From NCBI RefSeq assembly GCF_028372415.1, contig NC_092875.1:356554233-356618232 (forward strand): a DNA stretch of 64,000 nucleotides, in the 5' to 3' direction. Both the position numbers and the translations under genes were made by a program. The notes under the pieces are model-generated. The model did not search any database, was not told the origin of the DNA, and saw only the letters and a list, made by a program, of their open reading frames with translations. Positions 1 through 9,562 of the stretch are shown in pieces (position 1 is the stretch's first letter; every line of letters begins with the position of its first letter). The DNA is from Notamacropus eugenii. Taxonomy: Eukaryota; Chordata; Mammalia; Diprotodontia; Macropodidae.

Positions 1-165
1 AAACTCTGGGTTTTTCAACGGTTACGGCTTCACAAAGATTTTTCTTTTCTTCTAGTGGATGGAGCTGCTTACACACATATAGATTTTAGTACAGAGTATT
101 AATGAAATTATCTAGCTTGCATCCTCTGGTCAGAGAGGAAATGTCTTGTACTTTTAGACAGAGAG

Positions 166-416
166 GCATGTAGGTTCTACAGTGGATAGAGTGCTGGGCC
201 TAAAGTGAGGAAAACTCATCTTCCTGAGTTTAAATATGGCTGCAGACACCTATTAGCTGTGTGACCCTAGGCAAGTCACTTAACCCTTTTGTCTCAGTTT
301 CCTTGAAAGTAAAAATATTTGGAGAAGAAAATGGCAAACCACTCCAGTATCCTTGCCAAGAAAACTCCAAATGGGATCATGAAGAGTCAGACACAACTTA
401 GACGACTGAACAACAA
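166..416 (+). mobile_element. RTE-tailed tRNA-derived SINE
   Basis: A tRNA-like head (cagtggatagagtgctggg, then a TTTAAAT box-B-like stretch and 'gctgtgtgaccctaggcaag') is followed by 'atggcaaaccactccagta' and a tail related to BovB/RTE LINEs (gaagagtcagacacaactta, then caacaa). The flanks ttagacagag (156-165) and ttagacacagag (419-430) look like a diverged target-site duplication. This SINE type is typical of marsupials. Confidence 0.88.
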
Positions 417-1204
417 TATTAGACACAGAGTAAGTAGAATCTTGGCCCTATCTTATACTTCTAGATTTTAGCTAGTCTCTGTGTTTTCTGTTAACTCCCT
501 TTGTACTTCCCCGATGACCAGATAAGCCATCCATGACATTTCAAGGTCAAAATACTGTTTCACGTGAAAGGAAACTGAATCAAAATAAAAGAATCAATTT
601 TAAGCATAAAATACATAAAATCACAAAATACATAGATCAGAAATGAGACCCAGTTGTTCCCAACTAATTGAGATGAACAGGGAGCATGATATTTGGGAGC
701 TTTCCCTACTGGTATTATGAGGGTGATCACTTGTCTTAGTCTGAAGCCCTTCTGATTCCTAGAGCAGCATCTGTCCTTGAAACCTTCCCAATCCTAATAC
801 TGGACTGAATATAGCAAAGGCATCCCATGCGACCTTATCAATCTCAATGGAAAGGCCACTCAGCTCCCATGACATCTTCTAGTCTCTATCTCTTTTCATT
901 CTGATTCCTCCTGACCTCTCCTACCACTATGTTTATTTATTTTTTTTTTTAAAAATATGTTGTATAGACTTTTAAGTTTAGATCTCTGTCACAGTCATAT
1001 TCAGTCAAGTCATAAGCCACAGAAGTGAACATTAATCTATCAAGGCTATGAGTTTCCCAGTCCAAATCTATCAATCATCTTTACCATTAGTTTTTCAGAA
1101 ATTTTGTGGAATGGAGAAATCTTTGTCCTTCCCCAAACTCCTTCCTATAGGGCTTATTATAATATATTTGGCATTTACCATTACTGATTGATTATATTAT
1201 TTGA
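417..1204. other. No gene or recognised repeat
   Basis: AT-rich unique-looking sequence. The only visible structure is a T-run near 938-951. No ORF has recognisable domains. Confidence 0.6.
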
Positions 1205-1495
1205 TTTTTTTTCCCATACAAGTGTATCCTGTCTCTCCATCTAAATCATAAGCCCCTTCAAGGGCAGGAACTGTGCTGGGTTTTTTTTGTGTTTGTTTTT
1301 GTCTCTTTTAATTGTACGCTAAACCTGTTGCATATTTCAAAACATAAAACAAACAAAATTCCTCATTTATTAAATATCTAGGGTAAAGACATAGACAATT
1401 TAATAGAGGACATAGACAATTTAAGTATAACAAGTTCTCGGCTCAGTGTCTTTCAAATGATAGGCACTCATTGCTTGATTAACATTAATTGATTT
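1205..1495 (+). mobile_element. Old L2-like LINE 3' end, degraded
   Basis: 'gccccttcaagggcaggaac' and a later 'gataggcactcattgcttga' match the usual L2 3' end (gagggcaggaact ... cataataggcactcaataaatg). Between them lies unrelated AT-rich DNA holding a 15-bp direct repeat (acatagacaatttaa at 1389-1403 and 1410-1424). Moderate support only. Confidence 0.45.
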
Positions 1496-1844
1496 ATAGA
1501 ACGGGTAGACTTGAATAATTTTCCCTAGCTATAATATGACTTCTTGCATACCATTGTCCTCAAAACGAAAAAAAATCATTTTGAGGTATGCTCAATGACT
1601 AGAATATTGTATTCAGTGAATTTCTTCATAGTACTTTGGTATCAGTCAGGCAATTTTACAAAGGGCCATCAGGTCTTTGGATGTAACATAAATAAAAGAA
1701 AAAAGTATGAAACAGAGAGAAACACTAGAAGAATGTTGTCTCATCAATCTTTGCTTTCCTTAATTGTGTCCATTTTTCCTTCCACTTTTTCATAGGTGCA
1801 TGGTTTGAGTTTTTATTTTTCTAGCTGCTTGTTTGCAGTACTCT

Positions 1845-2295
1845 CTTTCTTGACCTCACTGCATCCATTTTTCTCTCCTCTACTATTTGTCCTCCACAAT
1901 ATTTAAGAATGCAAGGTTGACTATATCAGTACTTTTTTCAAGGACTGGCTCCTGATTGCTTTTCAGACAAAAAGCAAACTCCTCTGCCTGGCATTTTAAA
2001 ATCCTTATTTATTTGAATCCAGTCTAACTTTGCAGGATGATTAGATATGATTCTCCTCTCCAGCCAGGATGGCATACTGACTGTTCCTCATACATGAGAA
2101 TCCATCTCCTGTCTTCATGCCTTTGCACAAGCTCCCTGTTATGCTTAAAATGCTCCCCCACTTTTTTATTGGGTCTTTCCCCTTCTTTTTTCCATCCCAC
2201 GCAGTTCCTGGCAAGGCTCAACTAAAGAGCCATTTCCTTCAACAAGATTTTCCTAATTCTTCTGTGTAGTAATGATTTACCCACTGCCAAATTAC
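1845..2295 (+). mobile_element. L2 LINE 3' region
   Basis: The order of landmarks is that of the mammalian L2 3' end: 'aaaaagcaaactcctctgcc' plus 'tggcattttaaaatcctta', then 'catgcctttgcacaagctcc', then 'ggcaaggctcaactaaagag' and 'aagattttcctaattcttct'. Short ORFs here (2024-2225, both strands) are by-products of the repeat. Confidence 0.8.
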
Positions 2296-2312
2296 TATGT
2301 ATCTATTGGAGT

Positions 2313-2520
2313 AAATATATGTGTATTTGTATGTATATGCTTATGTATATGCATATGTATGTATGCAGACCCATAAATACATGTATACATTATAGATGTA
2401 TATGCATGTAAATTAAGTATCTGTACATGTGGGTGCATATGAATATATACATGCATATAGTATATATAACATACATGTATATATATACATCTGTATATGT
2501 GTTTATATACACACACATAT
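2313..2520. repeat. Degenerate (TATG/CATA)n tract
   Basis: About 200 bp of alternating tatg, catg and atat units, heavily decayed. A 99-codon frame across it is purely repeat-encoded. Confidence 0.85.
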
Positions 2521-2525
2521 GTGCA

Positions 2526-2635
2526 AGAATTTAGTAAGTACTTACTGCATGATACTAGGCACTGTGCTAGGCACTGAGGATTCAAATTAAACAATTAGGC
2601 TAAGTGCCTAGCATATGGTAAGTGCTTACAAAATT
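2526..2635 (+). mobile_element. Old interspersed repeat fragment plus L2-like tail
   Basis: 'ctaggcactgtgctaggcac' followed by 'gaggattcaaa' matches the start of a widespread old mammalian repeat also present at 27894, 31722 and 46840. 'gcctagcatatggtaagtgc' (about 2607-2626) looks like an L2 terminus. Confidence 0.55.
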
Positions 2636-2739
2636 TTTAAAATGATTCTGTATATTATAGAACATCATATTTATAATAGAATAATCATATTCATCCTAAA
2701 CATTTATCGAACATCTATTATGTATAAGATAAATAAGGT

Positions 2740-2940
2740 GCAGCATGATCAGCGAAAAGGACACTAGACTTGGAATCATGAGGACCTGGATTTGATTCCA
2801 GATGAGACACTTATTATCTGTTAGACCTTGGGCTAGTGCATTAACTTCCTTATGCTTCAGTTTCCTCATCTATAAAATGAGGGAATTAGACTTTATGGCC
2901 TCTTGAGGTCCTCTCTAGCTCAAAATCCATGGAGATTCAA
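2740..2940 (+). mobile_element. MIR3-like CORE-SINE
   Basis: Landmarks are 'ggacactagacttggaatca', 'cagtttcctcatctataaaa', and the MIR3-type end 'gaggtcctctctagctcaaa'. Confidence 0.82.
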
Positions 2941-3229
2941 AGAATTAGAGGAGACTGTCCCTAAACTTGCAAAACAGCGGTCAGCAATATTCTCCCACTT
3001 GGCACTCCAGCTCTGTCCGAGACTCCTGGAATTCTAAGTGGTCATTGTTCCCCACAACTATCCTGACCCAGGCCCATCACAGTACTACACCCAGGGCATC
3101 TTCATGCATGCTATAGTTTGCTCTTCCAAACCCAGCCACCCCCACTTTCTGATTCTGGCTCTGGGGAAAGTAATCAGCACTAACATTTTTGGAAAGGAAT
3201 CAACAGGCTTTATTCACTATCCCTGTGAC

Positions 3230-3375
3230 TTCCCTGACCAAAATACTGTGTCCTGGCTACTACTCTCCATGTGTTTTTATCTAATGCGGTATTTTAGAGG
3301 GCAGGGACTACCTTCCTTTTTTGTTTTTATTTGCTCAGTGCTTGGAACATAGTAGGTGCTTAATAAATGCTCATT
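3230..3375 (+). mobile_element. L2 LINE 3' terminus
   Basis: 'gagggcagggactaccttcc' followed by 'agtgcttggaacatagtagg' and 'tgcttaataaatgctcattc' is the classic L2 terminal sequence. The 104-codon frame at 3038-3352 runs into it and has no other support. Confidence 0.75.
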
Positions 3376-3897
3376 CATTCTGATCTATTCTTAAAGATAT
3401 TTGGTTTACTTCAAATTTATGAATGGAGATCAAATATATATGTGTTGTCTTCTTCACACAAATATATGTGTTTATATGCATGTATGCTTATGTACATAAA
3501 TAAAAAATCTCATCAGATATAAGCTACAATTTGGGTATTAAACACAAAGTTATATGAGCACTTGATCAGTACAATGAAAGATTGTACTGTCTAGACTGGA
3601 AATTATATGTTGAGATTAGCACACATCTTGGCAGGTGGACATGATACAATTTCACTTAATAAACTTATTTATTCTAGGAAAAAATCCTCATAGCTCATTC
3701 AGAACAAAATACTTAAATGAGTTATCCAAATTCTGAATTATATAGATTTTAAAATATCTGTAATCAACAAAATTCCTTAGAAGAATTTTCCATGCCATTT
3801 AAAAAAAAATAAATATGATTGGACTTAAAATTAAAAGATAGTTTTGATTCAGCATAAAAGATTTTTTTAAGAACCCTGTCCAACTTGACTTTTTTTG
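3376..3897. other. No gene or recognised repeat
   Basis: AT-rich sequence with short tatg/atat runs near 3435-3500. Nothing assignable. Confidence 0.6.
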
Positions 3898-4160
3898 TCT
3901 TGTTTGGTGTTGAATCATTTCTGACTCTTCATGATCCTGCATTAGGTTTTCTCAGCAAAGATACTGGAGTGGTTTGCTATTTTCTTTTCCAGTGGATTAA
4001 GACAGACAGAGGTTAAGTGACTTGCCCAGGTTCACACAGTTATTGAGTGTCTGAAGCCAAATTTGAACTGAAGTCTTCCTGACTCCATGTTCCCCCCTCC
4101 ATCCCTCCCTTCCCCTCCCCGCCCCTGGCCCCACGCTAACCACTGACCAATCTAACTGCC
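3898..4160 (-). mobile_element. RTE-tailed tRNA-derived SINE, antisense
   Basis: The + strand shows the reversed tail (tttctgactcttcatgatcc), 'gatactggagtggtttgcta', 'aggttaagtgacttgcccag' and the reversed head. A C-rich insert (about 4091-4132, runs of CCCC) interrupts the tRNA-like end. Confidence 0.85.
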
Positions 4161-5389
4161 TAGGTACATTATTTACCTCCAAGAATACCCCACTGATCTA
4201 AACAAGTACACAACAAAACCTCTTTCTGAGATAGAAAGTGGGGATTTAGTTGAAAAAGAAAGAAAGAAAAAAAAAATATGTGGGAAGGGAGTGTTGTTTG
4301 TTTAATTTTCTAACCTTTGTTGGTCTGAAGTCCTTAAAAACTTTTTCTAGAAGATAACTTTTTTCCTAAGATGTTCTTAGAAGTTACTTAATGAATGTTC
4401 CCACCACTCTCTTTGAATGCAGCTAATGCCCTTTCCCAGCTGGGGACTCTCATTTTAATGAGACAATATTGTATTTCTAAGCAGGAGGCCTCACTTTGAA
4501 AGAGCGTTTGACTAAGAGTTTCAATCCCCTCTGGAAGCTAGAAAAATCAGAGGTGCTCAGTGCTGCTTTCAAGCAAGTCTTATTGACTCAGAAATTGTTG
4601 GGTCTAAACGAATCAAAACAAAAAGAAAAAAATGATTTTGTAATCTGACCAGCTTTGAGAAAAACATTTATGTTAAAAGGGATTTTTGCCCCAAACTTTT
4701 AATTTTTAGAGATAATGGAAGTACTCAAATTATGAGGTCTCTTACAAGTCACTATCTCGTCAATTTTCTCACGATACATTGAATTGTCTCTGCACTTTAC
4801 ACATAATATGCCCTTTGTTGCTTTGAATAGCAATACATTTCCGATTCTGCAAATCTGTTACATTGTAACTTTTTCTTAGTATATTCCTGAAAGATAAGTA
4901 GAAATGGGCATGCTGGAATCAACTCTAGCTTAGGAGAAATACTTATTTAATTTTTAATATGAGTATATCCACTTCTAACACTATAAGTCAGAGATAGCTA
5001 TATTGTTTTGCTGATTATTGAGACTTAAGAAAATGAGGGAGAAAATGTTTATAACATTGAATAAATTTAAAAGTCTGGTGGAAGTACATTTTCCCCCTCC
5101 AGAATCAGTTATTAAGCATTTATCATGATTTCCTAGTGTGGGGGTGATAAGTATATGCAACTAAACCCAATGCTGAGGAGACATGGATGGGACTTACTTA
5201 AGGTCTTTCCATGTCTGTGACACTCACAGATCAGATGGTTTGGGGACTTAACATCAATTTTATGGTTTCGAGCTTGAATTACAGTATATTTCTTTATATG
5301 ATACTCAATTTTTCAGTGATTCAAGAATGTTCTTGAACTAGTGATATATGTATATATTTATCAATTATGTATAGCAAGTGAGGGATCAC
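4161..5389. other. No gene or recognised repeat
   Basis: Mostly unique-looking AT-rich sequence with a purine run at about 4250-4277. The 4380-4620 part is less AT-biased and not low complexity. It could be conserved non-coding DNA, but nothing in the sequence alone proves that. Confidence 0.5.
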
Positions 5390-5545
5390 CAGTCCTTCCT
5401 CTTACACTTACTGATCTAGTGACCCTGAGTACATTCGGTGACTTAGGCAACTCTTAAGGCTGTAAGCTACAGATTTAGTATTGTTCTGCCTTAATGGGGA
5501 GTTTCCTCATTGGGAGCTCCTTATATCAATGAAATCACAAGTTCA
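5390..5545 (+). mobile_element. CORE-SINE (type ending in gaaatcaca)
   Basis: 'tctagtgaccctgagtacat', 'ggcaactcttaaggctgtaa', 'gagtttcctcattgggagct' and 'atatcaatgaaatcacaag' follow the order of a marsupial CORE-SINE subtype seen again at 12580, 47867 and 62185. Confidence 0.72.
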
Positions 5546-5555
5546 CAGCCCCATT

Positions 5556-5697
5556 CCCCATGTGTGATTTCATTGGTATAGGAGTTCCCAGTGAATACTC
5601 AGGGTAATAAGATCAATATATGTTAGAGGCAGGATCAGAACCCAGGTCTTCCTGATTTTAGGGTTGCCTCTCTGTACACTATGAATCACTACCTCTG
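5556..5697 (-). mobile_element. CORE-SINE, antisense, tail-to-tail with its neighbour
   Basis: On the + strand it begins 'tgtgatttcattggtatagg' and continues to 'gaacccaggtcttcctgatt', the reverse of the same SINE type. It meets the preceding copy tail to tail, giving inverted arms at 5512-5539 and 5563-5589 with a 23-nt loop. Confidence 0.7.
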
Positions 5698-5799
5698 TGA
5701 TTTATTACTTGCTAAACATCATTGACATACTTATTTTTAAGATCATATGCATCCTTAATAATTTTTTTATACCACTTTCCCCCTGTAAAACAACAGTGA

Positions 5800-6320
5800 C
5801 TTGAGCATTAGCATTAGACTTTGACTCAGGAAGACTTGAGTTCAAATCTTTCCTTAGACACTAACTGTATTACCCTGGGCAAATCACTTAATCTCTCTCA
5901 GACTCAAATTCCTCGTCTATAAAATGGGATAATAATAGTACCTATTTAATAATTATAATAATACACAAGACAGCATTCATATAGCACCTAACATGTGCCA
6001 GGCACTGTGCTAAAAGCTTTACAAATATTATCTTGTTTGAGCCTTGCAACAATTCTAAGGAGTCCTAGTATTACTCGCATTTTACAGAGGAGAAAATTGA
6101 GGCAAAAAGAGGTTAAGTGACTTACCCAAAGTCACATATCTAGTAAATGCCTGAGGCTAGATTTGAAATCAGGTCTTCCAGACTTCAGGAACATTGCTCT
6201 ATTCAGAGGGTTTTGGTGAGATAAGATAAGATAGCATGTAAAACCTTCTGTAAACCTTACAGTACTATAAAAGTGCTAGCTATTAATGTTATTTTTATTA
6301 TTTTATTTTATTATGCATTG
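5800..6320 (+). mobile_element. MIR/MAR1-type SINE, split by an insertion
   Basis: The 5' part (5800-5948: 'gactcaggaagacttgagtt', 'ctataaaatgggataataat') stops at 'cctattt'. The expected continuation ('ggttttggtgagataagata', 'actataaaagtgctagctat') resumes at 6208. The gap holds an antisense SINE. Confidence 0.78.
5957..6207 (-). mobile_element. MIR/MAR1-type SINE nested in another SINE
   Basis: 'catgtgccaggcactgtgct', 'gaggagaaaattgaggcaaa' and 'gaggttaagtgacttaccca' are the reversed 3' half, core and tRNA-like head. It sits between the two halves of the sense copy, so it inserted later. Confidence 0.78.
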
Positions 6321-7279
6321 TATTCTGTTGTCTGAACTTTTTATTGTTCTGAGAGCATGATGTTCTATAATTCAGAGACATTTAGCATCAGTTATAGAAT
6401 ATTGGCATTAAAAAAGATGGGCTTTGGTGACAGTGAGTACCTTGGGCTCATTGAAAATTATATATATGGGTTAATACACAGCACTCGGGGAAATTAGAAT
6501 CAAGAAAAATGTAAGACAAGTTTAATTATTAAAAGAGTAACTGATTTATAACCATTTTTGAATAATTTCAATTTTTAAAAGTTGCTATTTTGGAGAAAAC
6601 AAATGAACAAATTACTTAACAAATTTTAATTTCCACACAAACGTTGCTTGTGCCCTTCATGTTCGAATGCAGTAAGCAGTATAATGCAATGATTTATTTG
6701 TGCTATGAGTCTACCCTGTCTGGTGGCTGTGGTGGTGGATAATGAATTGTGGCCTATCATTTGACTCAAATAGAGCTTCATTTATGTATTTTGAATCAAA
6801 GAATGACTATTGTCCTCAGTAAGTTTGCTATTAGTTTGTGCTTTTTGAATTTCTTCTTGAAGAAAATATTTATGTTACACAGACATGAAACTTCTGCTTA
6901 GTGTGCAAGTCTTTGGCTGATTTTTTTGTCCCAAAGTATTATTTCCAATTTTCTCTGTCACCACCTTTGAGCTGAAATCACCAGTTGTTAAGGTATATAT
7001 TGACTAAATGTAGAAGATCTCTTTAACTTCCTCAGAGAATTTCTCAACTTCATTTTCTATAAAGAAATATTGTTGTATAAGCTACAGTTTATCTTCATGG
7101 TGATCTGTTTGCTAATATGTATAATCAACTATCTTTCCAGAAGATTTTAGGATAATATTTAGCAGCTGGTCAGTCTGTTAAGGTTGAAGAGCCAAATGAA
7201 AGTATATAAATATCAAATTCATAAGAAATGATCTTCCTTTATTCTGGAAGTCAGAGATCATCTGGGCAACATGATAGGG
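6321..7279. other. No gene or recognised repeat
   Basis: Non-repetitive AT-rich sequence. The 6590-6880 stretch is complex and free of recognised transposons. No frames with domains. Confidence 0.5.
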
Positions 7280-7306
7280 GTGTGTGTGTGTGTGTGTGTG
7301 TGTGTG
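7280..7306 (+). repeat. (TG)n microsatellite
   Basis: Uninterrupted gt dinucleotides. The 76-codon frame 7228-7458 passes through it and is not supported as a gene. Confidence 0.95.
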
Positions 7307-7464
7307 AGAAAATTTCAGTGATCCTTAGGTTTTACACTTTTGGAAAACTTCTATGTATTTTATTTTTTAATTATTCAAGTAGCATCTTACTTTCAGGATT
7401 TGAAGAGGCAACAAACAGATTGAAAAATAGAGCAATAAGAGACTATAAGGATTATTGATTTCAC

Positions 7465-7615
7465 AGCTTTAGTCCAATGCCTTTATTTTCTAAATGAGGA
7501 AACTAAAGTCCAGAGGTAAAGTCACTTCTCCAAAGTCACACAGGTAGTAAGTAGAAGAATGCAAAACTTGAAGCTGGTTCCTGTGGATCCAAATTAGTGT
7601 TCTTTACAGACATTT
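7465..7615 (-). mobile_element. MIR3-like SINE, antisense
   Basis: 'tctaaatgaggaaactaaag', 'tccagaggtaaagtcacttc' and 'aaagtcacacaggtagtaag' are the reversed MIR core and head. Confidence 0.7.
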
Positions 7616-8129
7616 AAGAATAAAAGACAACTAAATTTAGGATATCAAAACTTTTCATTTGTCCTCTTACAAATCATCTTTCTCCTCAACATCTAAAATT
7701 TTTAAGCCTCATTTTCCTCTTGAAAAGAACAAAATGATGAATAGAAGTGTATATTTGTCATAAAATTACACAACCATTTCAAAGTCTCAGATGGGAAAGG
7801 ACAATGTTTTTTTTTCTCTTAGGAGGAAACAAATTATGGGGAAGTTTAATAAAATGTAGTGTTGTGCCCAGTGTCCTAGCCTAGTTCATGGCTAATTGAG
7901 GGCAAGATTGAGTATTTAATGTTCATATGAAATAACTTAAAAAATATTCTGAATTTATCAAGCCCCAAATAAATGAATATTTCCACTTACAATGTAGAAT
8001 TGAGAAAGAATGCTGTACTTGAAACATTGAACCTTCTTCAATGCAACTTGTTTTTTTCTATTATGTAATAAATTCAACTTGTAAATCTCAAAGCTATCCT
8101 GCTACTTTGTTTCCTTTTGCTCTCATTTA
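7616..8129. other. No gene or recognised repeat
   Basis: AT-rich, no assignable element and no coding signal. Confidence 0.6.
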
Positions 8130-9125
8130 AAAAATGCTTCAATACTATTTTCTTTCTTTTTGTTTGTTTTTACTTTTGCAACTATCACCACCTTTCTTTT
8201 CCCATCCACTTAATCCCACCCCACACTGGAAAACAAAACAAAACTTTTAAAACAAATACATATATGATCTGTATTTAAAAAAATTTCCTATATTGTCTGT
8301 GTCTGAAACTGTATGTCTTTTTATGTCTCTTGAATTCATCACCTCACTATCAAAATTTGGGTAGTATGTTTCATTATCAGTCTTCTAGAGTTGTGGCTGT
8401 CCATTGATAAGAGTTCTCGAGGCTTTCAGAATTCTTTTCCTTTACAATGGTGTTGTTATTGTGTAATTAGTTTTCTTGCTTCTATTTATTTCACTTAAAA
8501 TCATTTCATAGAAGTTTCCCAGCTAGTTGGATAAAACTGTCCTTTTTGTCATTTCTTACAGCATAATAATCACAGGAAAACAAGTGAAGTTAAATGACTT
8601 GCCCAGGATTTTGTAGCTAGAGAATTTTCATGACCTTAAACGTAACATCCTATCCACCACACCACACCACATTAGGGTACCACAATTTCAGTCATTCCCC
8701 AACTGATGAGCAACTTTGTTAAAACACATAGAGCCACCATAAATAGTTTAGTTTACATGGATCCTTTTATTCTTTCTTTGATCTTCTAGGGGCATAGACT
8801 TAACAATGGTTTCACTGGGTCAAAGGGTATGCCCACGTAAGTGACTTTTTTTTCTAAGCATAATTCTCAATTGCTTTCTAGGACTGGAGCAATTCACAGC
8901 TCCAACAGGGCATATATATTCCTATTTTTCCTGCAGCCCTTCTAATAAATATCACTTCTAAAACTCATCTTTTCCAATATGATGGGTATGATGTAGAATA
9001 TCAGAGTTGTTTTAATTTAAATTTCTCTAATTACTAGTATTTTAAGCCTTTTTTATGGTTATTGATAGCTTGGATTTCTTCCTTTGAGAAATTCGTATTC
9101 TTTGACTTTTTATCTCCTTGATAGT
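8130..9125 (-). mobile_element. L1 LINE 3' region, antisense, degenerate
   Basis: The + strand carries the reversed end of L1 ORF2 and 3'UTR: 'tcagtcattccccaactgat', 'ctgggtcaaagggtatgccc', 'cacagctccaacagggcata', 'agttgttttaatttaaattt' with 'ctctaattactagta'. These match marsupial L1 ORF2 C-terminal coding read backwards. It is riddled with indels, and a SINE fragment interrupts it at about 8580-8680. Confidence 0.72.
8580..8680 (-). mobile_element. SINE head fragment nested in L1
   Basis: 'gttaaatgacttgcccagga' followed by 'catcctatccaccacacc' is a reversed tRNA-like SINE head. The L1 sequence reads 'cataat' before it and 'ccacaatttcagtcattcc' after it, so it interrupts a continuous L1. 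Confidence 0.6.
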
Positions 9126-9157
9126 TGCTCTTATTCTTTTATATTTGAACACACATA

Positions 9158-9158
9158 T

Positions 9159-9192
<34 letters not shown>
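9158..9192 (+). repeat. (CA)n microsatellite
   Basis: About 16 uninterrupted ca units ending in cg. Confidence 0.95.
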
Positions 9193-9195
<3 letters not shown>

Positions 9196-9299
9196 GATCT
9201 TTTTCAGTGATACTGCAAAGATTTCTCAGGTAAAACAATTAATTTTGTCCTGTTTTTTGGTCATTGTATCTTCTCACCTTAGCCTCCTGCCCTCTTGAA

Positions 9300-9562
9300 A
9301 GTTCATGTTATTGGAGATACCTTGGAAGGAGCATCTGGCTAGAGTAGCTTAAGACCATCATGACTCCTACACAGAATCTAAGGCCTTGAAAGCACTTGAG
9401 AGGCCATCTAGACAAGCCCATATCTAATAAGATCCAGTGCCTAGGAACCTTCATAACACAGCTTGAAGGAGATTCTACTATCGAATCCAGGAAGTGCATT
9501 CCACTTTGGGGCATCCTTAATTTTTAGGAAGTTTTTCCTTATGTCAGACCTAAATCTGCAGG
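9300..9562 (-). mobile_element. CR1/L3-type LINE 3' fragment, antisense
   Basis: 'ggaagtgcattccactttgg', 'ttaggaagtttttccttatg' and 'cagacctaaatctgc' match the antisense reading of CR1-clade LINE 3' coding, the same text seen in bird CR1 and mammalian L3. The 68-codon minus frame 9308-9514 is part of this relic. Confidence 0.68.

Noticed and set aside
2295..2594. 99-codon minus frame rich in Tyr/Ile/His
   Set aside because: Encoded by a degenerate TATG/CATA repeat.
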